Assembly (NCBI RefSeq): GCF_000429905.1
Contig: NZ_AUCT01000003.1
Location: 124,001-188,000, forward strand
Reading direction: 5' to 3'
Source of the DNA: Desulfatibacillum aliphaticivorans DSM 15576
GTDB lineage: Bacteria > Desulfobacterota > Desulfobacteria > Desulfobacterales > Desulfatibacillaceae
DNA: 64,000 nucleotides
In this document: piece by piece, positions 51,816 through 61,071 of the stretch
Position numbering within the stretch: position 1 is the stretch's first letter
Layout: every line of letters begins with the position of its first letter
Position numbers and translations under genes: made by a program
Notes under the pieces: generated by a model
Told to the model about the DNA's origin: nothing
The model's input: only the letters and a program-made list of their open reading frames with translations
Database searches by the model: none

Positions 51816-51918
51816 TCTTGTGACCGCCGCCCTTGCAGGCATGCAGCCTTAGGCGGTTTATTGCACAAGACCGGCCTCGGCCGGAAAAACATCCCGTGCA
51901 GGAGTTAAATCCTCCTGC
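51816..51918 (+). ncRNA. Candidate structured leader RNA upstream of rsgA
   Basis: Consecutive helices in the 571-base gap: TCTTGTG-ACCGCC (51816-51828) pairs with GGCGGT and CACAAGA (51852-51870, one 6-base bulge), enclosing TGCA-GGCA-TGCA. CCGGCC/GGCCGG follows (51871-51884), then GCAGGAG/CTCCTGC (51898-51918). The strand is assumed from the downstream gene. No known riboswitch motif is recognised. It could equally be a palindromic repeat unit. The rest of 51479-52049 shows nothing. Confidence 0.4.
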
Positions 51919-52049
51919 CCTTGTCTTGACAGCGCAATACCGCTCTATAGCTGCATCCTCCGACTTGTTTTATTTATCCTGTTGATATTCAAGTATTTTA
52001 AGACGCCATTTTATCTTGGCGCACGATGTATGACATGGAGGATAATGTC

Positions 52050-53132
52050 ATGAGTTTGGAAAATTTGGGCTGGAACGGCTTTTTTGAAAATAACGCATAT
52101 AGCTTTGACGACCCCAACCTGACCCCGGCCCGGATTATTGGGGTCAGAAAAAACGCCTTTATCGTGCATGACGGCGACCGGGAAATCCTGGCGACCGCCG
52201 CGGGCAGGCTGTATCATGACGACAGCCCGGACAGCCTGTTTCCCGCAGCCGGAGACTGGGTTTTAATCCGAGATACGATCATCGCACACGTTTTGCCAAG
52301 GAGAAACGCCCTCTCACGAGGCGCCTCGGGCGCGCGACACGGCCGGGCCGAATCAGCGGTTCGGGGGCAGGTGATCGCCGCCAATCTGGATACGGTGTTC
52401 ATCGTTTGCGGCCTGGATCGGGATTATAACGTCCGGCGCATCGAACGGTATCTTACGCTGATATACAACTGCGGATGCAGCCCGGTGGTGATCCTGAACA
52501 AGGCGGATTTGCATCCCGCGCCCCTGGACTGCGCGGCCGAGGTGGAGTCCGTGGCCTTCGGCGTGCCGGTGTTTACGGTTTCCGCCAAGTCCGGCCAAGG
52601 CGTGGAAGTCCTCCGGCAATTCCTGCCTCCAGGCCAGACCGCGGCCCTGTTGGGCTCGTCAGGAGCGGGGAAATCCACCCTGGTCAACCAGTTGTCAGGC
52701 GCGGAGGTCCGGGCCGCCAAGGAGGTGAGCGAAGCCGTAGGCAAAGGCGTGCACACCACCACGACCCGGGATATCATTCCCATACCCGGCGCCGGCATGA
52801 TCCTGGACAACCCAGGCATCCGTGAAATCGCCCTGTGGGACAACGCAGGCGGCATCGACGACGCCTTCCCGGACATCCAGGCTTTGGCCAAGGAATGCCA
52901 TTACACGGACTGCACCCACGAGCACGAACCCGGCTGCCGGGTTCGCGAAGCCGTGGAGATCGGCGTGCTCAAACCGGCCCGCTTGCAGAATTATCTGAAA
53001 ATGCAGAAGGAGCTGGAATTCTTGAACCAGCGCCAGGAAAAATCCGCCAACCGGGTGGAAAAGGAGCGCTGGAAGGAAATCGCCATCTATCAAAAGCAAT
53101 TTAAAAACAAAAAAAGGCCGCGCATCAGATAA
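52050..53132 (+). CDS. rsgA: Ribosome small subunit-dependent GTPase RsgA
   Basis: 360 residues from ATG 52050, preceded by GGAGGATAATGTC. An OB-fold N-terminus precedes a circularly permuted GTPase: the NKAD motif (LNKADL) comes before the P-loop GSSGAGKST (202-210) and DNPGIRE. The zinc-binding C-terminus is CHYTDCTHEHEPGC. It matures the 30S subunit and hydrolyses GTP on it. It is monocistronic, with a candidate structured leader ahead. Confidence 0.95.
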   Translation: MSLENLGWNGFFENNAYSFDDPNLTPARIIGVRKNAFIVHDGDREILATAAGRLYHDDSPDSLFPAAGDWVLIRDTIIAHVLPRRNALSRGASGARHGRAESAVRGQVIAANLDTVFIVCGLDRDYNVRRIERYLTLIYNCGCSPVVILNKADLHPAPLDCAAEVESVAFGVPVFTVSAKSGQGVEVLRQFLPPGQTAALLGSSGAGKSTLVNQLSGAEVRAAKEVSEAVGKGVHTTTTRDIIPIPGAGMILDNPGIREIALWDNAGGIDDAFPDIQALAKECHYTDCTHEHEPGCRVREAVEIGVLKPARLQNYLKMQKELEFLNQRQEKSANRVEKERWKEIAIYQKQFKNKKRPRIR

Positions 53133-53238
53133 GGCCTGGCCTGGCTTTTGAGAAAATTGGAGCGTTTTCAAACTGCAAAAAAACTGCCTCCGGCGGCAAA
53201 CTTTTTAATGGCGCTGCGCGCGTGGAATTGAAAAGGTT

Positions 53239-53328
53239 TGTCATTCCCGAGCGTAGTTTTCGGGAATCCAGCGTCCTTGATCGTTAAATCAGCGAGGACG
53301 CTGGGTCCCCGCGTTCGCGAGGATGACA
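53239..53328. repeat. Dispersed palindromic repeat (TGTCATTCCC...GGATGACA type)
   Basis: Outer TGTCATTCC (from 53239) and GGATGACA (ends 53328), inner CCAGCGTCCT (53268-53277) with AGGACGCTGG (53295-53304), plus GTTCGCGAGG. This element class is very common in Gram-negative intergenic DNA, and a fragment is near 45630. The rest of 53133-53695 holds no gene. Confidence 0.75.
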
Positions 53329-53695
53329 GGCTTAATCGGCCTGAATACCGACCTCGGTCCGCCCATTTTTCACGCCTGTATGGGGCGATGCCGCTCGCTG
53401 CGCCCACATAGGAACTCGGTCGCCCTACCCATGTGCAGGGCGAGCCCGGCCAAAAAGACTGGCGGCTTTGTCCGGGTTTTCAATTTTTGCCATTTTAAGC
53501 GGCCGGCATGCAGGGAAGCCGCTCTTCTGGCCCCAGCATACCTCACTTTTTTCAGCATCCTGACAGTTAATCTGAAAGTATTTCCAAATCCTGAACTAAA
53601 AACCGGCTTGTACGCCGCCGGGTGTTGATACGCCGCGCTGACCGTGGTAACGAGACTCGGGTTGTATTTGCTAATTTCAGGAGGAGTAATACACA

Positions 53696-55369
53696 ATGAA
53701 CACCCCAAAAATAGTTATTGTCGGCGGAGTCGCCGGCGGCGCATCCTGCGCTGCGCGCTCCCGCAGGCTTTCAGAAGAAGCGGAAATCATAATGATCGAG
53801 CGGGGGCCTTTTGTGTCCTTCGCCAACTGCGGCCTGCCCTATCACGTGGGCGAAGTCATCAAGGAAGAAGAGGATCTGCTGGTGGCCTCCCCGGAAATAT
53901 TCCGGGACCGCTTTGCCATCGACGTGCGCATTCAGTGCGAAGTCACCAAGATCGACCGGGAAAACAAGACCGTCACCATTCGCAAAATGACCACGGGCGA
54001 AACCTACGACGAGACCTACGATTACCTGGTCCTGTCCCCGGGCGCAGCGCCTTTGCGGCCGCCCTTGCCGGGCATCGATCATCCGGCCGTGTTTACGGTG
54101 CGGAACATTCCCGACATCCGGGCCATCAAGGAAATGACCGGGAACGGCGAAGCCAAGAGCGCCGTGGTGGTGGGCGGCGGATTCATCGGCCTGGAAATGG
54201 CGGAAAACCTGCACCACATCGGCATGCAGGTTTCGGTCATTGAAATGGCCGAGCACGTCATGCCTGTGCTGGACAAGGAAATGGCCACCATGGTCAACGA
54301 GCACCTGGATTCCATGCGGGTGGATTTGTACCTGGGTTCGGCGGTCCAGAGCTTTGAAAACGGTCCCGACGGCAAGCCATTGGTGAATCTGGCTTCGGGC
54401 GAGCAGATCGCCGCCGACATCGTGATCATGGCTATCGGCGTCAGGCCCGAGACCGGGCTTGCCAAAGCCGCCGGCCTGGATCTGGGCCCTCGCGGCGGCA
54501 TTGCGGTGGACGGATTCATGCACACCAACGATCCCAACATATTCGCGGTGGGCGACGCCGTGGAAGTGGAAGGCTACGTCATGGGCGGCAAGCGTCTGAT
54601 TCCCCTGGCCGGCCCGGCCAACAGGCAGGGCAGGCTGGTGGCCGACGTCATTTTGAACCCGGATAGGCCCAAGCCTTTCCGCGGAGTGCAGGGCACGGCG
54701 GTCTGCGGCGTATTGGGCATGACCGTTGCGTGCACGGGCGAGACGGAAAAAAGCCTGGGCCTCATGGCCAAGGACGGCAAGGTCATCGAGTATGAAAAGG
54801 TGTACAGCCATCCTTTCAGCAACGCCACTTATTATCCCGGCGCTCAGCAAATTTCCTTCAAACTCATTTTCGCCAAAGAGGACGGCAGAGTTTTGGGCGC
54901 TCAGGCGGTCGGTCTGGCCGGCGTGGAAAAACGCATCGACGTGGTGGCCATGGCCATCCAGATGGGCGCCACGGTTTACGACCTGGAGGAAGCGGAATTA
55001 TGCTACGCTCCCCAGTACGGCTCGGCCAAGGACCCGGTGAACATGGCGGGCATGATCGCGGCCAACGTGCTTAAAGGCGTGTCTAAAATCGTCCATTGGC
55101 CCGACCTGGAGAATTTCGACGGAATCCTCATAGACGTCCGGGATCCCGAGGAATACGCCACGGGATTCGCCGAAGGCGCCATCAACATGCCTTTGGACTC
55201 TTTAAGAAAAAACCTGGATTCCCTTCCCAAGGACAAGGAAATCTGGGCATACTGCTACGTAAGCCAGCGCGCTTATTTTGCGGAGCGCATTTTGACGCAG
55301 CACGGCTATAACGCAAAAACCGTTTCCGGCGGCATTTTGTCCTACTGGGCCGCCGACGCAGACGCATAA
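53696..55369 (+). CDS. CoA-disulfide reductase-like flavoprotein with C-terminal rhodanese domain
   Basis: 557 residues. The FAD site is VGGVAGGASCAARSRR, and the active Cys45 is in SFANCGLPY, as in CoA-disulfide reductase/NADH oxidase enzymes. The NAD site is VVVGGGFIGLEMAE. A rhodanese domain (~465-557) follows, with Cys in YCYVSQRAYF; the usual CRxGxR loop is altered, so sulfur transfer may be weak. The CoADR-rhodanese fusion acts in CoA, persulfide or polysulfide redox. CAGGAGGAG precedes the ATG. It fits a sulfur-metabolising anaerobe. Confidence 0.93.
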   Translation: MNTPKIVIVGGVAGGASCAARSRRLSEEAEIIMIERGPFVSFANCGLPYHVGEVIKEEEDLLVASPEIFRDRFAIDVRIQCEVTKIDRENKTVTIRKMTTGETYDETYDYLVLSPGAAPLRPPLPGIDHPAVFTVRNIPDIRAIKEMTGNGEAKSAVVVGGGFIGLEMAENLHHIGMQVSVIEMAEHVMPVLDKEMATMVNEHLDSMRVDLYLGSAVQSFENGPDGKPLVNLASGEQIAADIVIMAIGVRPETGLAKAAGLDLGPRGGIAVDGFMHTNDPNIFAVGDAVEVEGYVMGGKRLIPLAGPANRQGRLVADVILNPDRPKPFRGVQGTAVCGVLGMTVACTGETEKSLGLMAKDGKVIEYEKVYSHPFSNATYYPGAQQISFKLIFAKEDGRVLGAQAVGLAGVEKRIDVVAMAIQMGATVYDLEEAELCYAPQYGSAKDPVNMAGMIAANVLKGVSKIVHWPDLENFDGILIDVRDPEEYATGFAEGAINMPLDSLRKNLDSLPKDKEIWAYCYVSQRAYFAERILTQHGYNAKTVSGGILSYWAADADA

Positions 55370-55393
55370 ATTTTTATAATGTGTTATAATGCC

Positions 55394-55426
55394 TCCGGGC
55401 TGACAGGCTTGGCCCGTCAGTCCGGA
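55394..55426 (+). terminator. Hairpin after the CoADR-rhodanese gene
   Basis: TCCGGGCTGAC pairs with GTCAGTCCGGA (one G-U pair) around an 11-base loop, 24 bases after the stop. There is no T-tract, so it is probably Rho-aided or a stability hairpin. No other feature was seen in 55427-55804 apart from the start region of the next gene. Confidence 0.45.
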
Positions 55427-55804
55427 CGCAACAACTTGAGCGGACCATTCCGGCCCGCCTGCATTTCTTGGATCGTAACAATTCGCTTTTTACCATTTTA
55501 TTGAGGACGCGGGACGGCGGACGCCGACTTATACGCCAACCTGCAAGCATGCCGTTTGATGCATACTCCCGGGGTGAGTTCTTTCCTCTTTGCCGAAAAT
55601 GGGTGGGACAAAGAAACGGACTCAGGCCTTAGACCCGAACCCTCCATCAAGCCGGACATGAAGCAAAAAGCCATCCTCATATAAAATGGCGGCAAGGGAA
55701 ACTCCTTGGCTGTTTGTTTAGTCAATCGCCCTGTTTCTAACGACTTGACGGGGGGGCAAGCCAGGAAAAACGCTGAGAACCAAGCTAAACGAGAGGTGAT
55801 TGTG

Positions 55805-56821
55805 GTGAAAAAACAAGCATGTTTACTGATTGTATGGGCCGCGCTTTTTTCCGTCCTGTTAGCCATGCCGGCCGGCGCCGAAGAATGGAAGGACCGCTGG
55901 AAATTCGGAACCATCGCTCCGGACGGAATCGGCTGGGCCAAGCAAATTAAAAACATCGTCATCCCGGCGGTGGAGGAAGCCACTCAGGGCACGCTGGAAG
56001 TCAAGGTCTACTGGGGCGGCGTCATGGGCGATGACGAGGATTTCGTCTCCAAAATGCGCATCGGCCAGCTGCAGGGCGCAGGCTGGTCCGGCCAGGGCGT
56101 CCTCATCGCCGTGCCGGAGATGGAAGTGGTCACCCTGCCCTTCTTGTTCAACAATTACGACGAGGTGGATTACATCAAGCAGGAAATGAGCGAGGAGTTT
56201 GATGAAATCGCAAAGAAAAACGGGTATATGTGCATCGCCTGGATTGACGAGGACATTTGCTCCATCTATTCCACCAAGTATGACATGAGCAAGCTCCAGG
56301 ATTACAAGGACGCCAAAATCCTGTCGTGGTTCGGCGATGTGGAGGAAAGGCTGTACAAAAGCCTGGGCGCCAGCCCCATTTCCGTGAACATGCCCGAAGC
56401 GCCCCCGGCCCTGCGTCAGGGAGTGGGCGACGCCATCACCGCTTCCGCGGCCTGGATCCTGGGCACCCAGCTTTACTCCTCCATCAAGTACGTGAGTCCT
56501 TACAAGTTGCGCTACGCCCCGGCCATGATCGCCGTGGACTGGAAAACATGGTCATCCATGCCCGAGCCCTATAAGGAGCACTATTACAAAATCCGCGCCG
56601 ACGTGGTTAAGCGCTTTGTCGCCGGGGTGCGTTCGGATAACATAAAGAGCCTGGAAGCCATGAAAGAATACGGCCTTAAGGAGATGCCCGTAAGCCCGGA
56701 AGAGATGGAGGCGATCCGGAAGAACGCCGTCACCATTTGGCAGGAAAGCCTGGATTCCCCGGACACCGGAGAACTTCTGGAAGAGTTGCTGGAGCACCTG
56801 GAGGATTTTCGCGCCAAGTAG
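55805..56821 (+). CDS. TRAP transporter solute-binding protein (DctP family), orphan paralogue
   Basis: 338 residues from GTG 55805 (MKKQACLLIVWA), with GAGAGG eight bases upstream; GTG 55802 is the alternative. The signal peptide ends near LAMPAGA. VYWGGVMGDDED, KMRIGQLQGAG, LPFLFNNYDEVDYI and ALRQGVGDA match the protein at 762-1799 very closely, so the two are paralogues. As there, no DctQ/DctM is adjacent. The next gene encodes a different binding protein. The ligand is unknown, and it may serve as sensor rather than carrier. Confidence 0.9.
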   Translation: MKKQACLLIVWAALFSVLLAMPAGAEEWKDRWKFGTIAPDGIGWAKQIKNIVIPAVEEATQGTLEVKVYWGGVMGDDEDFVSKMRIGQLQGAGWSGQGVLIAVPEMEVVTLPFLFNNYDEVDYIKQEMSEEFDEIAKKNGYMCIAWIDEDICSIYSTKYDMSKLQDYKDAKILSWFGDVEERLYKSLGASPISVNMPEAPPALRQGVGDAITASAAWILGTQLYSSIKYVSPYKLRYAPAMIAVDWKTWSSMPEPYKEHYYKIRADVVKRFVAGVRSDNIKSLEAMKEYGLKEMPVSPEEMEAIRKNAVTIWQESLDSPDTGELLEELLEHLEDFRAK

Positions 56822-56873
56822 CCTTTCGCGCCATGGCTTCACGCCTTTAATATAATCTTCCGACCATACACCG

Positions 56874-56910
56874 CCCTGATTCCGCGTTTCCCTTAACAGC
56901 GGAATCGGGG
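56874..56910 (+). terminator. Hairpin after the TRAP binding protein gene
   Basis: CCCTGATTCCGC (56874-56885) pairs with GCGGAATCGGGG (56899-56910), with one G-U, around a 13-base loop. There is no T-tract after it. It separates this gene from the sigma-54-like promoter that follows. Confidence 0.5.
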
Positions 56911-56970
56911 CGAAAGCCATTGCAGCCGCAGATTCGCCGTTCCTTTTCAAGCCGCCGTCTTTCCATGGCG

Positions 56971-56986
56971 TGGCCTGAATTTTGCA
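56971..56986 (+). promoter_or_regulatory. Sigma-54-type (-24/-12) promoter
   Basis: TGGCCTGAATTTTGCA has GG at -24 and GC at -12 with exactly 10 bases between, and TTGCA at the -12 side, matching the sigma-54 consensus. The expected start is near 56998, about 40 bases before the ATG of the binding-protein gene. It implies activation by an enhancer-binding protein, not encoded in the window. Confidence 0.55.
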
Positions 56987-57037
56987 TATTTTACGCCCTA
57001 TTAGTGAACGTATTTAGATACATGCAAGGGAAACGCC

Positions 57038-58063
57038 ATGTCGATCATCAGGCAATTGGTATTGGTTTTCGCGGTGTTGGCCATAGGCTTTGGGGCGTAT
57101 TGGGCGTCTCAAACGAAAGAAAGGGCCGGAGACGCGCCTGAAATCATGGAAAAAGTGCGCCTTGCCGTCCCAAAAGGCATTATCACCGCTCCGGTCCTGT
57201 TGGCCCAGAGCAGGGGATTGTTTGCTGAAGCAGGCCTGGACGTGGCTTACGAGGACGCATACTCCAGCGGAAAGACGGCTTTTGAGGCCATGCTGCGAGG
57301 CGAGGCGGACGTGAGTATAGTGGCCACCACCCCGGTGGTGGCCAACAGTTTTAGCAGGGACGATTTTTTCATATTTTGCACCTTCACGACCAGCTATGAG
57401 GGGGTAAAAGTAATTGCTCGTCAAGATCTTGGCGTAAAGACCGCTTCCGACCTGAAAGGCAAGACTGTCGGTTTCGTTCCCGGCACTATTTCACAACTTT
57501 TTTTGGATTCCTTGCTGGCTTACAACCGCATTTTGCCGCAAGAGGTCAACGCTCAGCCCATTAAGCCGCAAAATGCCTCTGCCCTGTTAAATTCAGGAGA
57601 AATGCAGGCTGTTTCCATATGGGAGCCCCATGCATACACGGCTTTAAAGGACAATCAGGGCAGCGCTGTGAAAGTCCCCTCATCAAGCGTTTATCGGATT
57701 TCCATTTGCACGGCCTCTACAAAGGATTTTGCCGCCAAGAGTCCTAACGTCCTGAAAAAAATAATACTCGCATTAAAAAGAACCACAGCTTTCATGAATG
57801 ATCAGCCGGCGCAGGCGCAAAAGGAATTAGGCAAACTGATTAACATGGATCAGGAGCCTCTCACCTTGTTTTGGAAAGAAACGAGCTTCAGGCTTTCGCT
57901 GGATCAGGTGCTGCTTATGACCATGGAAAACGAGGCGGCCTGGATGATTGCGAATCGCTATAAGGACGACAGGCTTATTCCGGATTTCACCCGATTCGTA
58001 TATTGCGCCCCCTTAGAAGAAATAGATCCCCAAGCGGTGACCATCGTCAGGCAACAAGGATGA
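57038..58063 (+). CDS. NitT/TauT-type ABC solute-binding protein, paired with a histidine kinase
   Basis: 341 residues with an N-terminal hydrophobic anchor (LVLVFAVLAIGFGAYWAS) that lacks a lipobox. The NMT1/SsuA-like fold shows in RLAVPKGIITAPVLLAQSRG, EADVSIVATTPVVAN, VGFVPGTISQLF and SIWEPHAYTA. No ABC ATPase or permease gene is adjacent. Instead a histidine kinase starts 58 bases downstream, so the protein most likely presents a ligand to that sensor (inference). AAGGGAAAC precedes the ATG, and a sigma-54-like promoter lies upstream. Confidence 0.88.
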   Translation: MSIIRQLVLVFAVLAIGFGAYWASQTKERAGDAPEIMEKVRLAVPKGIITAPVLLAQSRGLFAEAGLDVAYEDAYSSGKTAFEAMLRGEADVSIVATTPVVANSFSRDDFFIFCTFTTSYEGVKVIARQDLGVKTASDLKGKTVGFVPGTISQLFLDSLLAYNRILPQEVNAQPIKPQNASALLNSGEMQAVSIWEPHAYTALKDNQGSAVKVPSSSVYRISICTASTKDFAAKSPNVLKKIILALKRTTAFMNDQPAQAQKELGKLINMDQEPLTLFWKETSFRLSLDQVLLMTMENEAAWMIANRYKDDRLIPDFTRFVYCAPLEEIDPQAVTIVRQQG

Positions 58064-58121
58064 CTCCCTCAAAAAAAATGCCAACCATCTCCAGTTTCGG
58101 ATTTGCTCTAAGGAGCCGGGA

Positions 58122-60113
58122 ATGAAAATATCCACCAGATTGCGATATAATGCAGCGGCTTCCGTTGTCCTTGTATGCCTGTTGTTCGTTCTTCTTTTAA
58201 GTTTTTCCCAATCCATGAAAAAGCAAATCGCCACATACAATTACGCCAATGAATTGCTTCATAAAACCAGTACATTAAACGCTCTCACCCACGAGTACCT
58301 TATGAAGCATGACCAAAGGTCCGAAAAGCAGTGGCGTTACCAGTTTAACGACATCATGGACTCCCTAAACCGCCATGAAGACTCAGACCCCATGACCCGG
58401 GTGCGCAACAACCTGGATATGCTTAAAAACCATTACAACAAGCTAAACATAGAAATTCAGGCCCTCAAAGCCATGGATCCGAAAGCCATTAGCGAGGAGG
58501 AAAGCAAACGCTTTAAATTCTCCAAAAGGCTGTTGTCAGATCAGATGCAAATTTGCTCTCAGCGAATTTTGACGCATGTTTTCCGCATAACCACGGAGGC
58601 CTCGCAAAAACTCAACGAACTGCGCACCCGCAGCATATACGTCCTGCTGCTTTTCGGCGGATTCATGGTGTTCATCACTGTGTTAAATGCTTTTACAACG
58701 CTCAACCGCATCGCCCGCCCCCTTGCGGACCTTGTCAAACAAGTCAATGTCCTGGAAAAAACGGACTTCAGCAAAGGCATCCTCCAGGAAACAATGTGGG
58801 ATACTCCCAACAAGAACGACGAAGTGGGCAGGTTATGGGCGGCCTTTGGGGATATGAAAATCCGCCTGGCCAAGGCCTTCAGAAAAATCAACCGGGAGTT
58901 GAAAGACCGCCAGGCGGCTGAGCAGGAAGTTCGCGAAAGAAACGCACAGCTAAAAGAATTGCAGGACATGCTGGAAAGCATCATCAACTCCATGCCATCC
59001 ATGCTTGTGGGCATTGACTCGGATGGGAGGATTACCCATTGGAACTCGGAGGCTGAGCGGCAGATTAATCTCAACATGGCCCAGGCCAAAGGCCAATATT
59101 TACAGGATCTTCTTCCGGCCCTTCGCCCCTGGTTGAAAAAGGCCAAAGGGACGATCAAGGAGGGCAAGCCCTTTAAGTCGGAAAAACAGCCTCTTGAAAT
59201 CCACGGCAAGGAGATCCATGCAGACATCACCCTTTTTCCCCTTGTATCCGGGCGGCGGAGCGGCGCCGTCATCCGGGTGGACGACGTGTCGGAACGGGTG
59301 GCCATGGACGAAATCATCATCCAGTCGGAAAAAATGCTGTCAGTCGGAGGGCTTGCCGCAGGCGTGGCGCATGAAATCAACAACCCCCTGGCCGGCATTC
59401 TCCAAAACATGCAGGTGGTTATAAATCGATTGTCCACGGAGTTGCCCAAAAACAAAGCTGTCGCCGAAAAATGCAACACAAGCATGGAAGCCGTCAACGC
59501 CTACCTGGAAGCCAGGGAAATCATGCGTTTGTTATCCTTGATACGAGACTCGGGCGAACGCGCTTCCGCCATTGTGGATAACATGCTTTCGTTCAGCCGC
59601 ATGAATCGATCCCAGCCTGAGCGGCGAAGCCTCGCAGAACTGACGGATAAAACCCTGGAGCTCGCTGCCAGCGACTATGACCTGAAAAAGAAATACGATT
59701 TCCGCAGCATAAAAATCATGCGCGACTATGAGGACTCCCTGCCGGAGGTCATGTGCGAGGCCGGCAAAATTCAGCAAGTCATGCTAAACTTGTTTAAAAA
59801 CGCGGCCCAGGCCATGATCAACGGAAGCTCGAAGAGCATAAATCCTGAAATTCGCTTGGGATTGCACCGGAACGGCGACATGGTGGATATTGAAGTGGAG
59901 GACAACGGCCCGGGAGTGCCGGAGGAAATTCGCTCGAAAATTTTTGAGCCCTTTTTCACCACAAAGGAAGTGGGGGAAGGAACCGGCCTTGGCTTGTTCG
60001 TGGCTTATTTTATTGTGGTCAACAACCATCATGGCAGCATGAGGGTGGAGTCCTCGCCGGGAAAAGGCGCCAAATTTATCGTCCAGCTGCCCATTGAACA
60101 GTCCGGCAAATAG
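58122..60113 (+). CDS. Sensor histidine kinase with HAMP and PAS domains
   Basis: 663 residues. There is a membrane helix at 11-31, a helical periplasmic sensor of about 150 residues, a second helix near 190, HAMP, a coiled coil, a PAS domain (MPSMLVGIDSDGRITHWNSEAE) and then HisKA with His417 in VAHEINNPLAGI. HATPase motifs are NLFKNAAQAM, VEDNGPGVPEE and GTGLGLFVAYFIV. AAGGAG precedes the start. No response regulator gene is nearby, so the partner lies elsewhere. Its operon-mate is the binding protein upstream. Confidence 0.95.
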   Translation: MKISTRLRYNAAASVVLVCLLFVLLLSFSQSMKKQIATYNYANELLHKTSTLNALTHEYLMKHDQRSEKQWRYQFNDIMDSLNRHEDSDPMTRVRNNLDMLKNHYNKLNIEIQALKAMDPKAISEEESKRFKFSKRLLSDQMQICSQRILTHVFRITTEASQKLNELRTRSIYVLLLFGGFMVFITVLNAFTTLNRIARPLADLVKQVNVLEKTDFSKGILQETMWDTPNKNDEVGRLWAAFGDMKIRLAKAFRKINRELKDRQAAEQEVRERNAQLKELQDMLESIINSMPSMLVGIDSDGRITHWNSEAERQINLNMAQAKGQYLQDLLPALRPWLKKAKGTIKEGKPFKSEKQPLEIHGKEIHADITLFPLVSGRRSGAVIRVDDVSERVAMDEIIIQSEKMLSVGGLAAGVAHEINNPLAGILQNMQVVINRLSTELPKNKAVAEKCNTSMEAVNAYLEAREIMRLLSLIRDSGERASAIVDNMLSFSRMNRSQPERRSLAELTDKTLELAASDYDLKKKYDFRSIKIMRDYEDSLPEVMCEAGKIQQVMLNLFKNAAQAMINGSSKSINPEIRLGLHRNGDMVDIEVEDNGPGVPEEIRSKIFEPFFTTKEVGEGTGLGLFVAYFIVVNNHHGSMRVESSPGKGAKFIVQLPIEQSGK

Positions 60114-60167
60114 TCTTTTTCGCCGCTTCGCCAAAGCCCGCCCTGTTTGTTCATGCAGCGGACCCGA

Positions 60168-61046
60168 CTAATTTTCCAACATTTTTAAGGCGTTCAAGGC
60201 GCTTCGTTTGATATCCATATTGGAGTCATTCAGTAGTCGGCGGATTTCCTGCTCAAAGGCGCCAAGGGTTTTGAGGTCGCAGTCCATGAGCCGTTCCAAG
60301 GCGAGCCTGCGCACCCTGTGGTCCTCGTCCGAAAGGCAGGGTTTTATAAGCAGATGGGACTCTTGATCCCTGTGGGAGAAAGTCAGCAAGGCCAGGGCGG
60401 CCAGGCGCAATTCCGGAGCTTGGTCCGCAAGGTATTTTTTGTAAATGTGGGAAAGCTGGAGCTCCGGCCTTTCCAGCCTCCACAAGTTGAACAAAATGGC
60501 CCGTTTTTCCTCCAAAGGAGCCTCTTCCAAACGCTCCAGAAGCAAAGGCAAAGCCCTGGCGTCCCCGCAATTGCAGAGTGAGTTGACCGCGGCCAGCCGC
60601 ACGCCCAGGTCGTCGTCGTACAAGCGCCGGGTCAGCAAAACAAAGGTCGGGGTTTTGCATTGCCAGCCCATGGCGGTTGTGGCGTACCGTCTCAGGTTTG
60701 GATCCGGGCAGACAAGATCTTTTTCCAGCAAATCAATAACCGATTGCGCGTCCTTTACAAAAGGCAGGACGGCGCATAATTGAACCGCGGCGTAATGCCT
60801 GGTCCTGGGAGGCTGGTCTTCGTCTTTAAGAATATCGTACAAGGGCTCGACCGCCTGGTCTTTGGCGTAACCGGCCAGGAGAATCATGATCTTATGGCGG
60901 AGGGGGCCGTCGGCGACGGGCAGGGCTTTGATGAGCTCCCGGACCGCCCGCTGCATATTTTCAGCGAACAGGTCCGGGGAGTCCACATAATTGCGAGCCC
61001 TTTCCAGCAGCCTCTGGCGAGGCTGCAACAGGATCACCTTGGCCAT
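60168..61046 (-). CDS. HEAT-repeat protein
   Basis: 292 residues made of repeated ~30-residue helical hairpins (VIDLLEKDLVCPDPNLRRYA, RLYDDDLGVRLAAVNSL, LPLLLERLEEAPLEEKRA, PCLSDEDHRVRRLALERL), as in PBS-lyase/HEAT scaffolds. Such proteins bind partners rather than catalyse. The start has CAGGAGG upstream. It follows the DUF2892 gene by 25 bases, and a partner role at the membrane is inferred only from that. It is convergent with the histidine kinase. Confidence 0.88.
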   Translation of the reverse strand: MAKVILLQPRQRLLERARNYVDSPDLFAENMQRAVRELIKALPVADGPLRHKIMILLAGYAKDQAVEPLYDILKDEDQPPRTRHYAAVQLCAVLPFVKDAQSVIDLLEKDLVCPDPNLRRYATTAMGWQCKTPTFVLLTRRLYDDDLGVRLAAVNSLCNCGDARALPLLLERLEEAPLEEKRAILFNLWRLERPELQLSHIYKKYLADQAPELRLAALALLTFSHRDQESHLLIKPCLSDEDHRVRRLALERLMDCDLKTLGAFEQEIRRLLNDSNMDIKRSALNALKMLEN

Positions 61047-61071
61047 TCAGTCGCCTCCTGTTACTCTGGTT

